Source: Dioscorea cayenensis subsp. rotundata | Taxonomy: Eukaryota > Streptophyta > Magnoliopsida > Dioscoreales > Dioscoreaceae | Direction of reading: 5' to 3' | NCBI RefSeq assembly: GCF_009730915.1 | Contig: NC_052484.1 | Location: forward strand, 744,001-808,000 | Length of the DNA: 64,000 bases | Part shown: positions 23,062 through 35,619 of the stretch, piece after piece | Numbering within the stretch: position 1 is the first letter of the stretch | Layout: every line of letters begins with the position of its first letter | Position numbers and translations under genes: made by a program | The notes under the pieces: generated by a model | The model's input: only the letters and a program-made list of their open reading frames with translations | Databases searched by the model: none | Told to the model about the DNA's origin: nothing

Positions 23062-23590
23062 ATTTATTTTTTTTGAAAAGGTGGATAAACCACTTCAATT
23101 AAAATAATTAGCTAGTTGGTATGAGAAAGCATCATCGGCTATTGGATTCCCATCTAGATCCTCAGTGTATGCGGTTGTCATGATTGCTGTCTTGATCATC
23201 GCTGGTGACCAATCAGGGTGATTTTTTTTTAGGTCAGCTACAAGACACCAAAGCACGATATACCACTAGAGTGGTACAACCAGAACAACAAAGCAAAAGA
23301 GACCGGGTCAGACACCTCGACCAATACAAAGAGCCCAAAACAAGAGACATGGTCCAGGGACAAACCCCAAAGCTAGGTCGAACAGAACTAGCCCGTGCGC
23401 TGCTCACTAGCCTCCTCGACAGCCAAGACCCCACTAGTCTCATTCGCGCACTGATCAAGAAACTCCAGACTGTGTCTGATAGCAAGGGCGGAGTCTTCGA
23501 ACTTTCCTCTAGCTTCCTCAGCAATAACTGTAAACCAGGAAAGGATCATCCGATCACATTTCATAATATTATCAGTAGAGTCTTTCATTT
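23062..23590 (-). mobile_element. LINE-type fragment containing a subtilase piece
   Basis: It begins with a T-run and GGTGGATAAACCAC, the recurring tail signature. Then 23106-23238 is a piece of subtilase exon 2, and 23241-23590 is GC-richer LINE-like DNA. All three parts have the same (minus) polarity. Open frames here (149 codons plus, 96 minus) look incidental. Confidence 0.45.
23106..23238 (-). pseudogene. 133-base fragment of subtilase exon 2
   Basis: Matches 25122-25250 of SBT-3 with only one or two differences. It codes the segment from [10 protein letters not shown] to [10 protein letters not shown], just after the catalytic Ser. It sits alone about 2 kb from SBT-3, between LINE-like sequences. 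SBT-3 has the same CAGTGTATGCGG variant, so SBT-3 or a very close relative is the source. Confidence 0.85.
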
Positions 23591-24600
23591 TCAAATCCTT
23601 TATAATCAGTTGCTATTTTACAAATATATTTTTATAATATTAAATATTTTTTAATTATTTAAAAATTATAAATTAATTATTTATGAATATTAATTATATT
23701 TGTTAAAACAATTCTATAGACAAAACATTTTATAATTTTTTTTATTTCATAAACTAAATAATTAATAAAAATTAAATAACTTATTCCAAAAAAAACTTAT
23801 AAATTTAATTATTCCTAAATCTTTATCGCAAAAAAATGTATTTTATTTTAAAATAATTTAAATTTAGATAAATTGTGATTGAAGATTGAGGTTTAGTTTA
23901 GCCCAAATAGTATAAAAAGGAAATGATGTTAGTTTCTTGTGCATCAGAAAATATAATTAAATGATAAAAATTCATTAAAAAAAAACATATTTGTTTGAGT
24001 GTTTAAATGTGTATTTAGATATACAGAGAGTGGCACGTGCGTTACCTCAAGGGACAATAGAGCAAATAAGGGTTATATTCATTACCTCAATAAATTTAGA
24101 TAAGGTGATATCCTCTCCTCTTTGCTATTTGCCTTGATTTCAAATGTGCTTAATTTGATATTTAACTATATGCCTATGAGTCCGGAGTGTTATTTGAAGT
24201 CCCATTTGGGAATCTTGGGAAAATGTGTTATCTACAATAGACCTCAAACTCCTAGTATATTGTTTAGGGTTCAGAGAAGAAAACCCAATTAATTATATAT
24301 TTTACTATTTAGGGTTTAGATAAAGAAAGGAAACTAAGTTTTTAAAAAATAAATAGGAAAAAAAAAGAATAACATGGATACTTATGTGGATGGCAACTTA
24401 GTATCCACGTCATTAAAAAAATTATTCAAAAATTTATTATGTAAAAATATCATTATATGCATGGATCAAGTGAAATATATGATTAATATAATAATAAATT
24501 ATTTCACATGGATACAAATTATAAGAAAATTTTAAATTATCATTAAAAATATATATACATTTTAAAATTTTCACCCAATCTTAATAAAAATCACAATGTA
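23591..24600. other. AT-rich intergenic DNA
   Basis: Apart from the TM-gene 3' flank at 23880-23975, very AT-rich sequence without gene signals. 24530-24605 resembles the 3' flank of the other subtilases. Confidence 0.5.
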
Positions 24601-25266
24601 GCAGCTCATATGCAAGACCTTTCAAAATTAAGTGTAACTGAAATTGGACTTCTGACAACATGAGTTGTAGAATTCAAAATTAGATATCCTTTTGAGACTT
24701 GCCCACTCTGTGCATTACCATTGCTTGTAAACTGAAGACGAAAACTCTGATTCTCATATAGAGCTAAAAATGACAGACTATATGTGTCTGCTCTAATATC
24801 AACTCCATCAAGCATCTTCTTGATGTCTAGATCATAAACCTCGGTAGGAACGACATTTGTGAGTGTTCTTATAATGACAAATGTCGAGCCTTTAGATATT
24901 GGCATCCTCATACCGATTGAAGGATAATTCAACTCGGCCACTGTTATCCATTGGTTCGTGGAGCAATCGATCCCTTGTTGTCAGACAATGGCTATGATAG
25001 TGGGTGTAGAGTACATCCCGCAAAGATATGAGATGTAATCCAACGGTTGGGTGTCATAAACGAGTTCTGGGTCATTAGCTCTTTCTGGATTGACATGCCC
25101 AGCTCCCATGGAAAAATAACTAGCTAGTTGGTATGAGAAAGCATCATCGGCTATTGGATTCCCATCTAGATCCTCAGTGTATGCGGTTGTCATGATTGCT
25201 GACTTGATCATCGCTGGTGACCAATCAGGGTGATTTTTTTTAGATCAGCAGCAATGGCGGCAACAT

Positions 25267-28200
25267 TAAGTGGGCTCAACGAGCCAGACTCTTGTGGGTT
25301 CAGAATGGTGACAATAACTCCTCTTTTCTCTTTAATTCTTGTTCGTTTTCATAATCATTATAATTCTATTTCTAATATTACTGACTCTAATGGTTCTAAT
25401 TTCACTGATCACTTGAATATCTCCAAGAGTTTAGTTAGTTTTTTCTCAGATTTGTGGAAAGAACCAAATGGGAGAACTACTTAAGAGATAGTGAATATGC
25501 TCCCGGACGACCTTCCACAAGTTTCCACTCGGGAAGGTGAAGATCTCATCAAAGAAGTAACCAAGAAAGAAGTTTATGAGGCTCTTCAATCTCTCCCAAA
25601 TGGTAAGAGTCCCGGTCCTGACAGATTCAACGTCAAATTTTATCGATTTTATTGGAATGAAGTTGGGGATGCTATCTTCTCAGCGGTCAGGTATTTTTTC
25701 ACTCACTCTATCCTTCCTAAGTCCTGGGGTAGAACTTTCATTGCCCTGATCCCTAAAAAGCCTAACCCTAAGTTTGCTGCTGACTTCCGTTCGATTTTGC
25801 TTTACAATGTTTGCTATAAAATTATTTCTAAAATTCTAGCTAATCGGTTGAAATACATTCTTCCTAATGTGATTGGTAAAGAGCAATGTGGGTTTGTGAA
25901 TGGTCGCACACCTTTTGACAACATAATTACACTTCAAGAAGTGGCCCACTCGATTGACAATGTTTCCGACCCCCCTAGGATGTTGATTAAGTTGGACATC
26001 GCAAAAGCTTATGACACTATGAGTTGGTCTGCAATTCTTGCTACCCTTACCAAAATGAGGTTTCCTGGTATGTGGATTAGCTGGATCAATGCTTGCATTT
26101 GTAACGTTTCCTATGCTCTACTGATTAATAAATCTCCGCTTCATGGTTCACTCCAAGTAGAGGTATTAGGCAGGGAGATCCTTTATCCCCCTATCTCTTT
26201 ATTTTGGTAGCTCAGAATCTTACCACTATGCTTAATTATGCATTGAGGATAAATATGATCCTTGGCTTCAATTCTAGTCTTGGCAAAAACTTCAATCATT
26301 TAATGTATGCTGATGATCTTATTATCATTACAGAGGCCTCTAGGAAATCTACTAGGAGTATCAAAAAATGCTTGGCTTTTTACGGTAACCTTACAGGTCA
26401 AAGAGTCAACAATTCCAAATCTGAAATTATCTTTCCCAGCCGCTTTAATAAACATTTAACCTCCAGAATATAAAAAATCTTAGAGTTTAAAATTGGCTCT
26501 TTCCCTTTCACATATCTGGGAATCCTGATTTCTCCTAAGAGATTGGCACTCTCTTGTTTCTCTTCACTGATTAACAAGATAGAGAAGTCAATCCTCTTTT
26601 GGAAAAAATCTAGATTATCTCCTACTTGGAAGACTATTCTTATTAATTCTTCGGTGTTGACTGCTCCTCTATATTATCTTTCAGTTTACCATGTTCCTAA
26701 TTTTGTTATTGATCAGATAACCAAAGCTGCCAGGGCCTTCTTTTGGTCCAAGGATAGCAATCGAAAGGGCATCAACTCAGTAAGTTGGGATGATATAACT
26801 CTTAATCGTTCTGAGGGGGGTCTGTTAATTCGAAATCTGGGCATCTCTAAAATCTCTCTTATGGCCAAGAATGTTCTTAATATGCTGAACTCGAATAGTG
26901 CTATATGGGTCTCTATCATAGAGCATAAATATGGGACATTTGATATCTGGAAAGGCTCTAATCCAGGGAAATGTTCCTGGTTTTACAGAGGTTTGTATGG
27001 AACTGCTATGATTATTAGGCCTTATCTCTGGATGAATTCTATTAATCCTACTAATACATCCTTTTTGAATGATCCTTGGTATTTTGAGATACCTATTACT
27101 TTCAAACCAACTTATTTAAATATGGACTTTGATTATGAGAATTTTCTGATTTCTGACTTGCTTGCAGACATTCATTGGAACATCTCCAGGTTGCATTCTA
27201 TATTTGGTAATTATCTAAATGCTTGGTTATAGTAGTGTTACCTCTGATATGAGCAATCACTGGGTCTGGTTTTCCAATTCGAAAGGTACTAAACTCTCTA
27301 CTATGGTTTACTCCTTTTTTAATCTTAAAAAGTCTACTGATGAGCACTGGGATGGTTGGGGAAAGATTTGGAGGCTCAAGGTTGCTCCTCATGTTAAACA
27401 CTTCTTATGGTCTCTGTTTCATAATGCTGTGAAAACCAATGAGTATTTATATCATTTAAACCTGGGGCCGCAATCCATGTGTTCATTTTGTCACTTGTTT
27501 CCTGAGACTGTGGAGCATTTATTTTTTACCTGTCATAAGTCTCAACAGATTTAGACTCTCATTTGCTCGGCTGCTCAGAAACCTATCAATTTGTCTGATG
27601 GTGTTTCATCGGGCCTTTGGTTGGATCAAGAGATGTCTGGTAACAACCTCTATGCTCAGTTAGTGATTGCAGCAACCCTGTGGTTTATTTGGAAAGCTAG
27701 ATGTAACACAGTTTTTAGACTGGAAGAATTGAATTGTCATCTAGTTTCCAACATGGTTTTCGGTCATGTTAGGGAGTATTTTCTCACCTCATCTCCTCTG
27801 CGGAGAAGTAATTTTATCATGCACAACTTTACAATTACTGAAAGCCCTATCCTGCTTACTTCTTATGCTTATAATGCAGATATTTCTTTTGCGGGGATTG
27901 GGTTCATAGTTACAGACTTTCGATCTAAAGTTCTCTTTGCGGGGAGCTGTGGTAGCCCTGTGACCTCTGCTGAGGAAGCAGTCGCCAAAGCTCTCTGTTT
28001 TGCTTTACAAGCATCGATCAATTGGAGACCAATCATCAACATCAGGTCTATTCTATCACCATGTGCAGAGTTAGTGAAGGCTATTCATCAAGGGGCCACT
28101 TTGGACGCTTGGAGGCTAAACCTGCAGATTCAAGCTCTCAAAGTGTTCCTTGTCCAGATGGGTCTTCCCTCTTTGCATTTCATCCCAACAAATTGGAATC

Positions 28201-28461
28201 GGGCTCCTTCTTCTGTTGCTGCCCACGGCCTGAACCATCATGAGGTTTCCTTTTTCCACTATTGCAGGGAACTCCCCAGATGGTTGATGAAGTTGCTCAT
28301 TTTAAATGGTTTTGTTGGTTAATTTGTATTTGCCTTGTTTAGTGTTTGTGTTTAGGTTTTCTTTCTGTTTTGTTTTCTTTGGTTTGTAATGTTGACTCTT
28401 TGTATCCTGTTTTTTATATCAATAAAATAGCTCTAAGAGCTCTTTCCCTCAAAAAAAAAAA
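25267..28461 (+). mobile_element. 5'-truncated L1-type LINE in SBT-3
   Basis: Plus-strand ORF2 remains, starting after the endonuclease. It has the region before the reverse transcriptase (GDNNSSFFSL), palm motifs (SLPNGKSPGPD, then LIKLDIAKAYD), the active site YADD near 26308, a zf-RVT-like Cys/His segment (CSFCHLFPETVEHLFFTCH) near 27480, and a plant-LINE RNase H domain (AGIGFIV to EEAVAKALCF) near 27880-28010. It ends with AATAAAATAGCTC and an A-run at 28451-28461. Stops or frame changes occur near 25483, 26208, 26473, 27232 and 27554, so it is dead. About 50 bases of subtilase are missing at the site and I saw no target duplication. Confidence 0.85.
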
Positions 28462-29073
28462 GGGTTGACGTTGTGTTTCCTGTTGGGTTAGGCCCAACTT
28501 CAACCGGCCAAGCTGCAAGAATATTCACTCCTGGTGCGACGATGTCTGGCTTTATAATGCCTCCATTATACTGACTAGGACCTCTTCCAGAGAAAAAAGC
28601 TATGCAAGGAGCGGGAGAGGCTCCAAATTGTGTATCTTTGAAGACAATTGATGCTGTTGGGTTTCTAGTTTGCACATAGGACACTAGCCTTCTAGCATCA
28701 AAATTACTAATATGAGCAGCAGGCAGAACATGAGGATCTGCAAACATCGTTAATCCGTATTTTATGTTATTCATGACAATCATTACTTCTCCTCCAGCAG
28801 CTTTTACGAGCTCTCCTTTCTCCATGTTGGAGATAGGACCAACCATGCATAAAACTATTTTTCCTTTGACATCGATCGGGTTTAGTGATGAACATTGGAG
28901 ATCAGAATCTCTACCTGTTGCTCTAGGGAATACAAGTTCCAAGTTAGTAGCATTGTGTATATCTGGTTGATAAGAGGATTCACCATCGATTTCCATTCCA
29001 TTACCAAGCTCCACAGTTACCTTTATCCTTCTATCGGTGCTGCTTGCTCTGACAGTTAAAATCCATGGTGCAT

Positions 29074-29658
29074 TGACACAGCGGGGTTAAGGTTGAGGAC
29101 TTGTTTAGTTTATGAATACCCAAGTCAACAACGAAATGGAAACCTAAATCCTGTTTAATCTAAGAATACCCAGGAATTTAGAGGAAAACAAATATTAATT
29201 TTATTTCAAATTCAAGTTGCTTTCATAGCCCGAAGGCTTACAAATAAATAGACCAACAAGAAACACTAAAAGAGAAATAAATCATAAATTTTCCAAAAAT
29301 AGAAAATTCGCGATTGACACCATAGAATAAAAATTTAAAACCAAACATAGCGAATGCCAAAAACGGCGTCTCAATCAGAGATCTTCAGCCCAAGATATCG
29401 ATGGAGGAAATCTTTCCATAAACGGCAAAATTACTGTTTTCGAGGCCCAGATGATGGAATTTGGCCGAAAAAGGGTGTGACTCACAAGTTTGCGCAACAA
29501 ACTGTGACTTTTGCTTGTTGACCTGTTTTCCATCTAATGGGGTCCTCTGAACACCAAAATTACCTCTTAGGAAAAATTACAAAAATGACCCCACCTAGGT
29601 CATCGCATCCCACTTGTCCAGGTAGGCGCAAGCTAGCTCATCAATTAGGTCTGCATCA
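29074..29658 (-). mobile_element. Solo LTR in SBT-3
   Basis: 585 bases from TGACACAGCGGGG to CTGCATCA, with target duplication TGCAT at 29069-29073 and 29659-29663. The subtilase reading continues exactly across it. The minus strand has CTATTTATTTGTAAGCC and a T/A-rich polyadenylation-like region, which suggests minus orientation. No internal domains are left, so the family is unknown. Confidence 0.85.
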
Positions 29659-30503
29659 TGCATCATTTGAAATATCACTTGTTGTTGGTCCTTCATTCAT
29701 TGCACAAGCACAAGAAACTATTCCTTTAGTTATAGCGTAGAAAGAGGACACCGCAATGCCACTATCCAAAAAGTTTTTCGCGCCGGAACTAAGAGACATT
29801 GAGAGCACATCGACACCATCCCGAACAGCTTGGTCTATGCCTGCTCATAAATCATATAATAATAATAATTGGTTAGATGCAAATTAAACAGATTATTTGA
29901 ATCTAATTCAACCTAAAAACTTAAAATGTCATATGATGAGAAACTCAAACTAATATATTGAAATTCATATTTTCTACATTAACTGATATGGAGTTATTAG
30001 TTTCCATAACAAATAATACCTACTAGAAAATCATAATCCCATCCTTGGCCTCCATACAATACTTTGTAAGCAGAGATATGAGCTCGTGGTGCAGTCCGTA
30101 CCGCCGTTCCTCTAGCTTGGCCGAGGATTCCAGCATCATAAACTGGGCTTCCACCGGCCGTGCTAGCACAATGTGTCCCATGGCCTATGTCATCAAGTGG
30201 TGATGGATTATTGCCATTCTGAAATGCCATTGCACCAATCAACTTATTGTTGCATACATCCTGTCCAAACGAACAATTGTCGAACCAATTAACAGGAGGA
30301 GCCGAAACTTCATTAAAACTTTGGAAAGAAGGATGTGTAGGTGTAATGCCAGTGTCGATCACTCCAATAACCATCCCCTCTCCATACTGAGAACTCCACC
30401 ATAACCCTCTACCTTCACTCAAGCTAAGAAACTGGGGAGTGTAGGTTGTTTGTGATCTAAGCTCTTCGGTCAGTCGAGCGAACAAAAAACCTGTCTTTGT
30501 TTC

Positions 30504-30664
30504 TGTTAGAAGAGAGAGAGAGAGAATGGAACAAGTGTATATGCTTAAACACCTTACATGAGTGACCCTTTGGGTCTACATATAGAATATGATAAGTATA
30601 CATATACGTCTGTACATACATATACATGTATACATATATAGACAATACAACAATACATCTAACA
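30504..30664 (-). repeat. Copia 3' LTR
   Basis: Opens TGTTAGAAGAG and closes CATCTAACA, 161 bases. Confidence 0.9.
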
Positions 30665-33600
30665 CCCCCCCTCAAACTCAAGGCGGATCATGTGTCTTGA
30701 GTTTGGATAACATAAATAGATGGTGATCACGTGTTTGCGCCTTGGTGAAGAAATCAGCCACTTGGACCTCTGTAGGAAGATAGTGAAGTGACACAGTCTG
30801 GGCACGTACATGGCATCGTGTGAAATGTGCATCCACACCAATATGTTTGGTCAGCTCATGCTTGACCGGATCTGCAGCAATCTGAAGGGCTCCAGTACTG
30901 TCACAGTGAATAGGAATAGGAGATGTGATCGGTACACCAAAGTCCTGTAGAATCGAACGCAGCCAAAGCACCTCCTGGACGGTAGAAGCCAACGCACGAA
31001 CCTCAGCCTCAGCACTAGACTTGGCAACAGTAGGCTGTTTCTTGGTCTTCCAAACAATAAGAGAAGAGCCAAGAAAGATACAATAACCAAAGTGATGTAA
31101 AACCCGATCATCGGGAGAATCGCCCTGGTAGCATCGTAATAGGCTCGCGAATCAAGAGTGGATCGACGTGAGTAGAACAAAACCACGAGATACAGTGCCA
31201 CGAAGATATCGCAGTACCCGAATAAGATGAGCATAATGAACAGAAGTGGGTGCCGCAACGAATTGACTGAGAATGTGAACTGCATGGGAAATGTCCGGGA
31301 CGGGTGATGCTTTAAGTAGACCAAATTGCCAACCAAATGTCGATAGCGAGAAGGATCAGATAAGGGAATCCCATCAGAGGCAAGAAGTCGCAAATGTAAC
31401 TCCACTCGGATAGCAAAGCAATACGGGTATCGACCAAACTAGAGCGAGCAAGTAGGTCATGAGTATAACGTTGCTGAGAGAGACGGTAACCATCAGGATG
31501 AGAAGTAATCTCGATACCCAAGAAGTAACGAAGGGGACCTAAATCAGTCATCAAGAAAGTCTCACATAACTTCTGCTTCACAAAGGTAATGTGAGCAGAG
31601 TCATCACCGGTAAGGATCATATCATCGACATATAGAAGAAGGATGGTCTGCCCAAGAGAGGAAGAGTGAATGAAGACTGCTGGATCATGTATGCTTGGAG
31701 TGAAACCAGCAGCCTCAACTACTGTACTAAACCGCTCAAACCAGGCCCGTGGAGTCTGTTTGAGACCATAAAGAGCCCGGCGAAGACGACAAACAGACCC
31801 CGTAGGTACCCGGAGGCCAGGGGGAGGAGTCATGTAAACCTCCTCCATCAAGTCCCCATGAAGAAACGCGTTCTTCACATCAAGCTGATGAAGAACCCAA
31901 CCATGAACAACAGTAACAGCAACCAAAGTGCGCACAGTGTGCATGTGGGCTACTGGGGCAAAAGTCTCCTCATAGTCACGGCCATACTCCTGCTGAAAGC
32001 CACGAGCAACCAAACGCGCTTTATAGCGCTCGAGAGACCCGTCAGAACGAGTCTTCACACGGTAGATCCAACGACAAGTGATAGGAACGGCATGAGAAGG
32101 AAGAGGAACAAGATCCCACGTATGAGTCCGAGTCAAAGCATCAAGCTCCTCTGCCATGGCAGTCCGCCACTCAGGTAATCGAACTGCTTCCCTGTAGGTA
32201 CCTGGCTCAAAGACATCTGAAACACTGATGCTAGCAGAAGCAAAACGAACAGGGGGATGTAAAGTAGAGCGATCGCGTAAAGAATAAGTGTGAGAGTGTA
32301 CCTCAAGAGCTGGATCGATAGTAGGAGTGGTGTCAGAGATGACCGTCTGAGATGGAGGCTCGGTGGGATCCCGACGGTGGTATGTGAAACGAACAGGTGG
32401 GTGAGCAAGAGGAAGCAAGAGAGGAGGGGAAGACACTATAGGCGACTCAGTTGATAAAGGAGGGGAAGACACTGCAGGAGACTCAGCAGATAAAGGAGGA
32501 GAGGAGTCAAGAGAGGAGTGAGAAAGAAACTCGGCAGGAGGATTGAATGATGGAGGAGAGGAAGACACAGGAGGAGTATGCTCAGCCGAAGGGGTAGGAA
32601 AAAGGAATGACAGAGGGACAGAGAGAGATGAGGACTCAGTGGAAGAAGGAGAAGCATAGAAAGGTGTGGACTCATCAAACGTGACATCACGGGAGATGCG
32701 AATACGACGAGTGACTGGATCATAACAACGATAGCCTTTATGCTCAAGGCTATATCCTAGAAAAACACATGAAACAGACTGGGCTGTTAGCTTTGTTCTC
32801 TCCCGAGGTGAAAGTAAAACAAAGCATCGACAACCAAAAACACGAAGATGATCATAGCGGGGGGGTGACCCATGAAGACACTCACCTGGACTACGACCAT
32901 TAAGGTGAGAGGAGGGTTGTAGGTTAATGAGATAAACGGCAGTGCTGACAGCTTCAGCCCAAAAATGAGGGGGAAGAAAAGCACCTAGAAGAAGAGCACG
33001 TGTCGTCTCTAAGATGTGACGATGCTTACGTTCAGCGACCCCATTCTGAGGATGAGCCCCAGGACAAGATAACTGAGGTAATGTGCCTTCAGAAGACAAA
33101 AAGGCACGAAAAGCGTGAGAGGTGTACTCACCACCAGAGTCAGACCAAAATGTCTTAATAGAGGCAGAGAACTGGGTGTGGATCATAGTAGAAAAAGAGC
33201 GATAAATAGACAATAACTGGCTACGGTGAGGCATAAGATAAAGCCAGGTGAATCGAGTGTAGTCATCTATAAAAAGAACATAATAGCGATGACCACCTTT
33301 TAGAGACAAAAGGGAGCGGGACCCCAAACATCGAGTGAATAAGTTCGAAAAAGAGCGTAAGTCCGAGACACACTCAAAGGATAAGGACGTTGGAGTTGCT
33401 TACCAAGTTTACATCCAAGACAGATCGACATCGGAAGGAGGAGAGAGACTCCTAAAAACGCCATGACGAACAAGGGATGACATACTGAGATGGACATAAG
33501 TGGCCAAGACGATGATGCCACTTATGATGAGATCGAACACCAGAGATAACAATGATGAACAGAGTTCGAGTGATGATGGAAGACGAAGGGAATCCAACGC

Positions 33601-34768
33601 ATAAACTCCATTTTTGACGACGGTCGGGCTCCAATCACCGTCCCCACTCGCGATCCCCGCACACGACACGAGGTACGGTCAAAGATAACTTGACAATCAT
33701 GATCAGTAAGCTGGCTAACAGATATAAGATTCATGGATAAACGAGGAATATGAGAGACTGAAGGAATTGAGAAATCACTAGAAGAGAAATGACCGATGGA
33801 GGAAATAGGGAAGAAGTGTGCCATCGAGCAGGCGAACACGGGTGACGTGAGATGGTGAATGGGAATGGTGCGGATGGGTAGCATCGTGGGGTCATGTGGA
33901 GAGAAGCACCAGAGTCAAGAAGCCAGAGAGGACAGAGACTACTTGAAGCAGATGGAGCAACCTGAGTGGAAGTTGCATGTCCGAGAGAAGAGATAGAGTC
34001 TGCCGATAGGATCGCTGAACTCGCCAAACATAGCTAAAAACTCGCGATCCGCAGGAGACAAAGTGGAGTAGGAGAAGTCAGTGTATAGTGAGGTGTTGGA
34101 AGAAGAGGTGGAGCCGGTGAAGAAACAACAGGCGAAGCGACGTGTGGAAGCACTGTAAGAAAAATCGAGAAGCAGAGTACTCGATTCCCCCGTGAAGAAA
34201 AGCCCGGAGGCAAGTTCCTTCAAAGCACGAGCAATAGTGGATCCAAAAACATCCATTTTTTTTTTTTTGGAAATATGCTTCTCTGTCTTCTTGTTGTTTG
34301 GAAATATGCTCTTCTAGATTTTTTTGTGTTTTGAGAACCTTCATTCCGGGAAGAAGCCTGAGTTTTGAGAAAAAAAATTTGGGTGGCATGCAATCTCGCT
34401 CTCGATTTACCAACGAGTTTACAAGCAATCGTGAGGACGACTTTGAACCTGGAATGAGAAGTTTTTGGAAAAATGTAAAAGTTTAATTCCAAGGGAAGAG
34501 TGGAGAGAGGGTTGATGGCAACGGAGATGAGGTGGCCGACGCCGATGACTTGCAAGAGGATGGTGGCCGGCCTTTTGTGGAAATGGGGGCGGTGAAGAAG
34601 AAGCTTGTCGGTGACGGGTTTACCGGTGACGGGGCTGCCGGTGATGAAGAAGAGAGCACAGAAGGAGGTGCTGAAGAAGAAGTGGATGAGGCAAGAGAAA
34701 GAGAGAGAGCTAGTGACGACGACGACGACCGAGGGTGGTGGTCGGAAAAACCTAAGCGTCTGATACCA

Positions 34769-34930
34769 TGTTAGAAGAGGAGAGAGAGAGAATGGAACAA
34801 GTGTATATGCTTGAACACCTTACATGAGTGACCCTTTGGGTCTACATATAGAATATGATAAGTATACATATACGGCTGTACATACATATACATGTATACA
34901 TATATAGACAATACAACAATACATCTAACA
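34769..34930 (-). repeat. Copia 5' LTR
   Basis: 162 bases, nearly identical to the other LTR, and preceded on the plus strand by CTGATACCA, the complement of the primer-binding site. Confidence 0.9.
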
Positions 34931-35252
34931 GTTTCCATGGCATGGCTAAAATATCATCGGCTGTCAGCATTGCTGCAAATCCACTAATCGCATGGCGATA
35001 CGAGTAGATCATCCGTTCTTTGCCAAAGTCTAGATTATTGTTTGGCAGAAAAGATCAATGAAAATTTGCGAGCTCTTCATCATTTAATAAATTTGCTCCT
35101 CCTAGAGGTTCTTCTACAAAAACTATGTATGTCTTGACTTGATCATCACTAACAATGGGCATAAGTTGGCATTGGATCAATCTAAGATAAGAATTGGAAG
35201 CAAAGAGAATAACAAGCACTGCTAAGAATGTAGCACATTTCTTGTCTTCCAT

Positions 35253-35480
35253 TTTGCAATGTTGTGTATCTTCATTGAAAGCTATTGAGTAGTATTTATA
35301 TGGAGCAAAATGCTATCACATAGTAGCATCAAAGAAAACAAAGTTTACTATTATTGCACTAATTGCACCTATTCATCAATAATCCAAAGGAAGCTTCCAT
35401 GCATGTGAGTCCGTCTTAATCATGCCTTCATCTTGAAAATAAGAACACGACGTGAAGCTAACCAGTAATATTCACAGTTC
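35253..35480 (-). promoter_or_regulatory. 5' flank of SBT-3 with TATA and RY motif
   Basis: The complement reads CCATATAAATACTAC about 45 bases before the ATG and CATGCATG at about 35398. The gene behind it is dead. Confidence 0.45.
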
Positions 35481-35619
35481 TAAACCATTACTATTCAAAT
35501 GTTTTTAGCCTGTTGAAAAATAATAAAATAAAAAAAAACAAAGCAAAATTAAAAACTAGAAGAATCTCTTTTTTTTTCTTTGTGTGCGTGTGTGTTTTTT
35601 TTGTTTTTACTTTATGGAT

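Larger units (their letters stand above)
22690..23975 (+). pseudogene. Worn TM-gene remnant, split by retroelement DNA
   Basis: Short pieces match TM-1 and TM-2: GTTCTTCATTGATATCTGTC near 22747 (TM-1: GTTCTTCATTAATATCTACT), and near 23895-23975 the 3' flank (TTTAGCCCAAATAGTATAAA, then TTAGTTTCTT). The middle is replaced by retroelement and subtilase fragments at 23062-23590. The rest is AT-rich with no frame. Confidence 0.4.
30504..34930 (-). mobile_element. Copia LTR retrotransposon fossil in SBT-3, young but broken
   Basis: 4,427 bases with LTRs at 30504-30664 and 34769-34930 and target duplication GTTTC on both sides (30499-30503, 34931-34935). A primer-binding site TGGTATCAGACG lies just inside the 5' LTR and a purine tract (GAGGGGGGGTG) just inside the 3' LTR. 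Minus-strand parts in order: protease segment (LLDSGASLHM), pre-integrase and integrase core, reverse transcriptase (YVDDMILTG) and RNase H. I could not recognise gag. It is broken, with several breaks. The LTRs differ at about two bases plus one indel, roughly 1%, which suggests insertion within the last million years or so. This is a rough figure because the LTRs are short. Confidence 0.92.
24606..35252 (-). pseudogene. SBT-3, subtilase broken by three insertions
   Basis: Order on the minus strand: exon 1 start 34931-35252 (signal peptide, prodomain), Copia insertion, exon 1 remainder 30020-30503 (VIDTG, GHGTHCAS), intron, exon 2 start 29659-29840, solo LTR, exon 2 middle 28462-29073 (PA domain), LINE, exon 2 end 24606-25266. 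The LINE removed the stretch that codes the catalytic Ser. An in-frame TGA replaces an Arg codon near 24986, and a small deletion replaces the normal SVTYY end with LNFERSCI. The exon 1 donor is GTAG|GTATTA. Except at the LINE, target duplications show the host sequence resuming exactly, so this was one ordinary gene. Confidence 0.9.

Noticed and set aside
23205-23654. Open frame of 149 codons, plus strand
   Set aside because: Runs antisense through the subtilase fragment and LINE-like DNA; no recognisable protein.
31666-32178. Open frame of 170 codons on the plus strand
   Set aside because: It is antisense to the Copia polyprotein region and has no known domain.
34532-34774. Acidic open frame of 80 codons, plus strand
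   Set aside because: It lies inside the Copia fossil, opposite to its coding direction, in the leader region; composition bias explains it.
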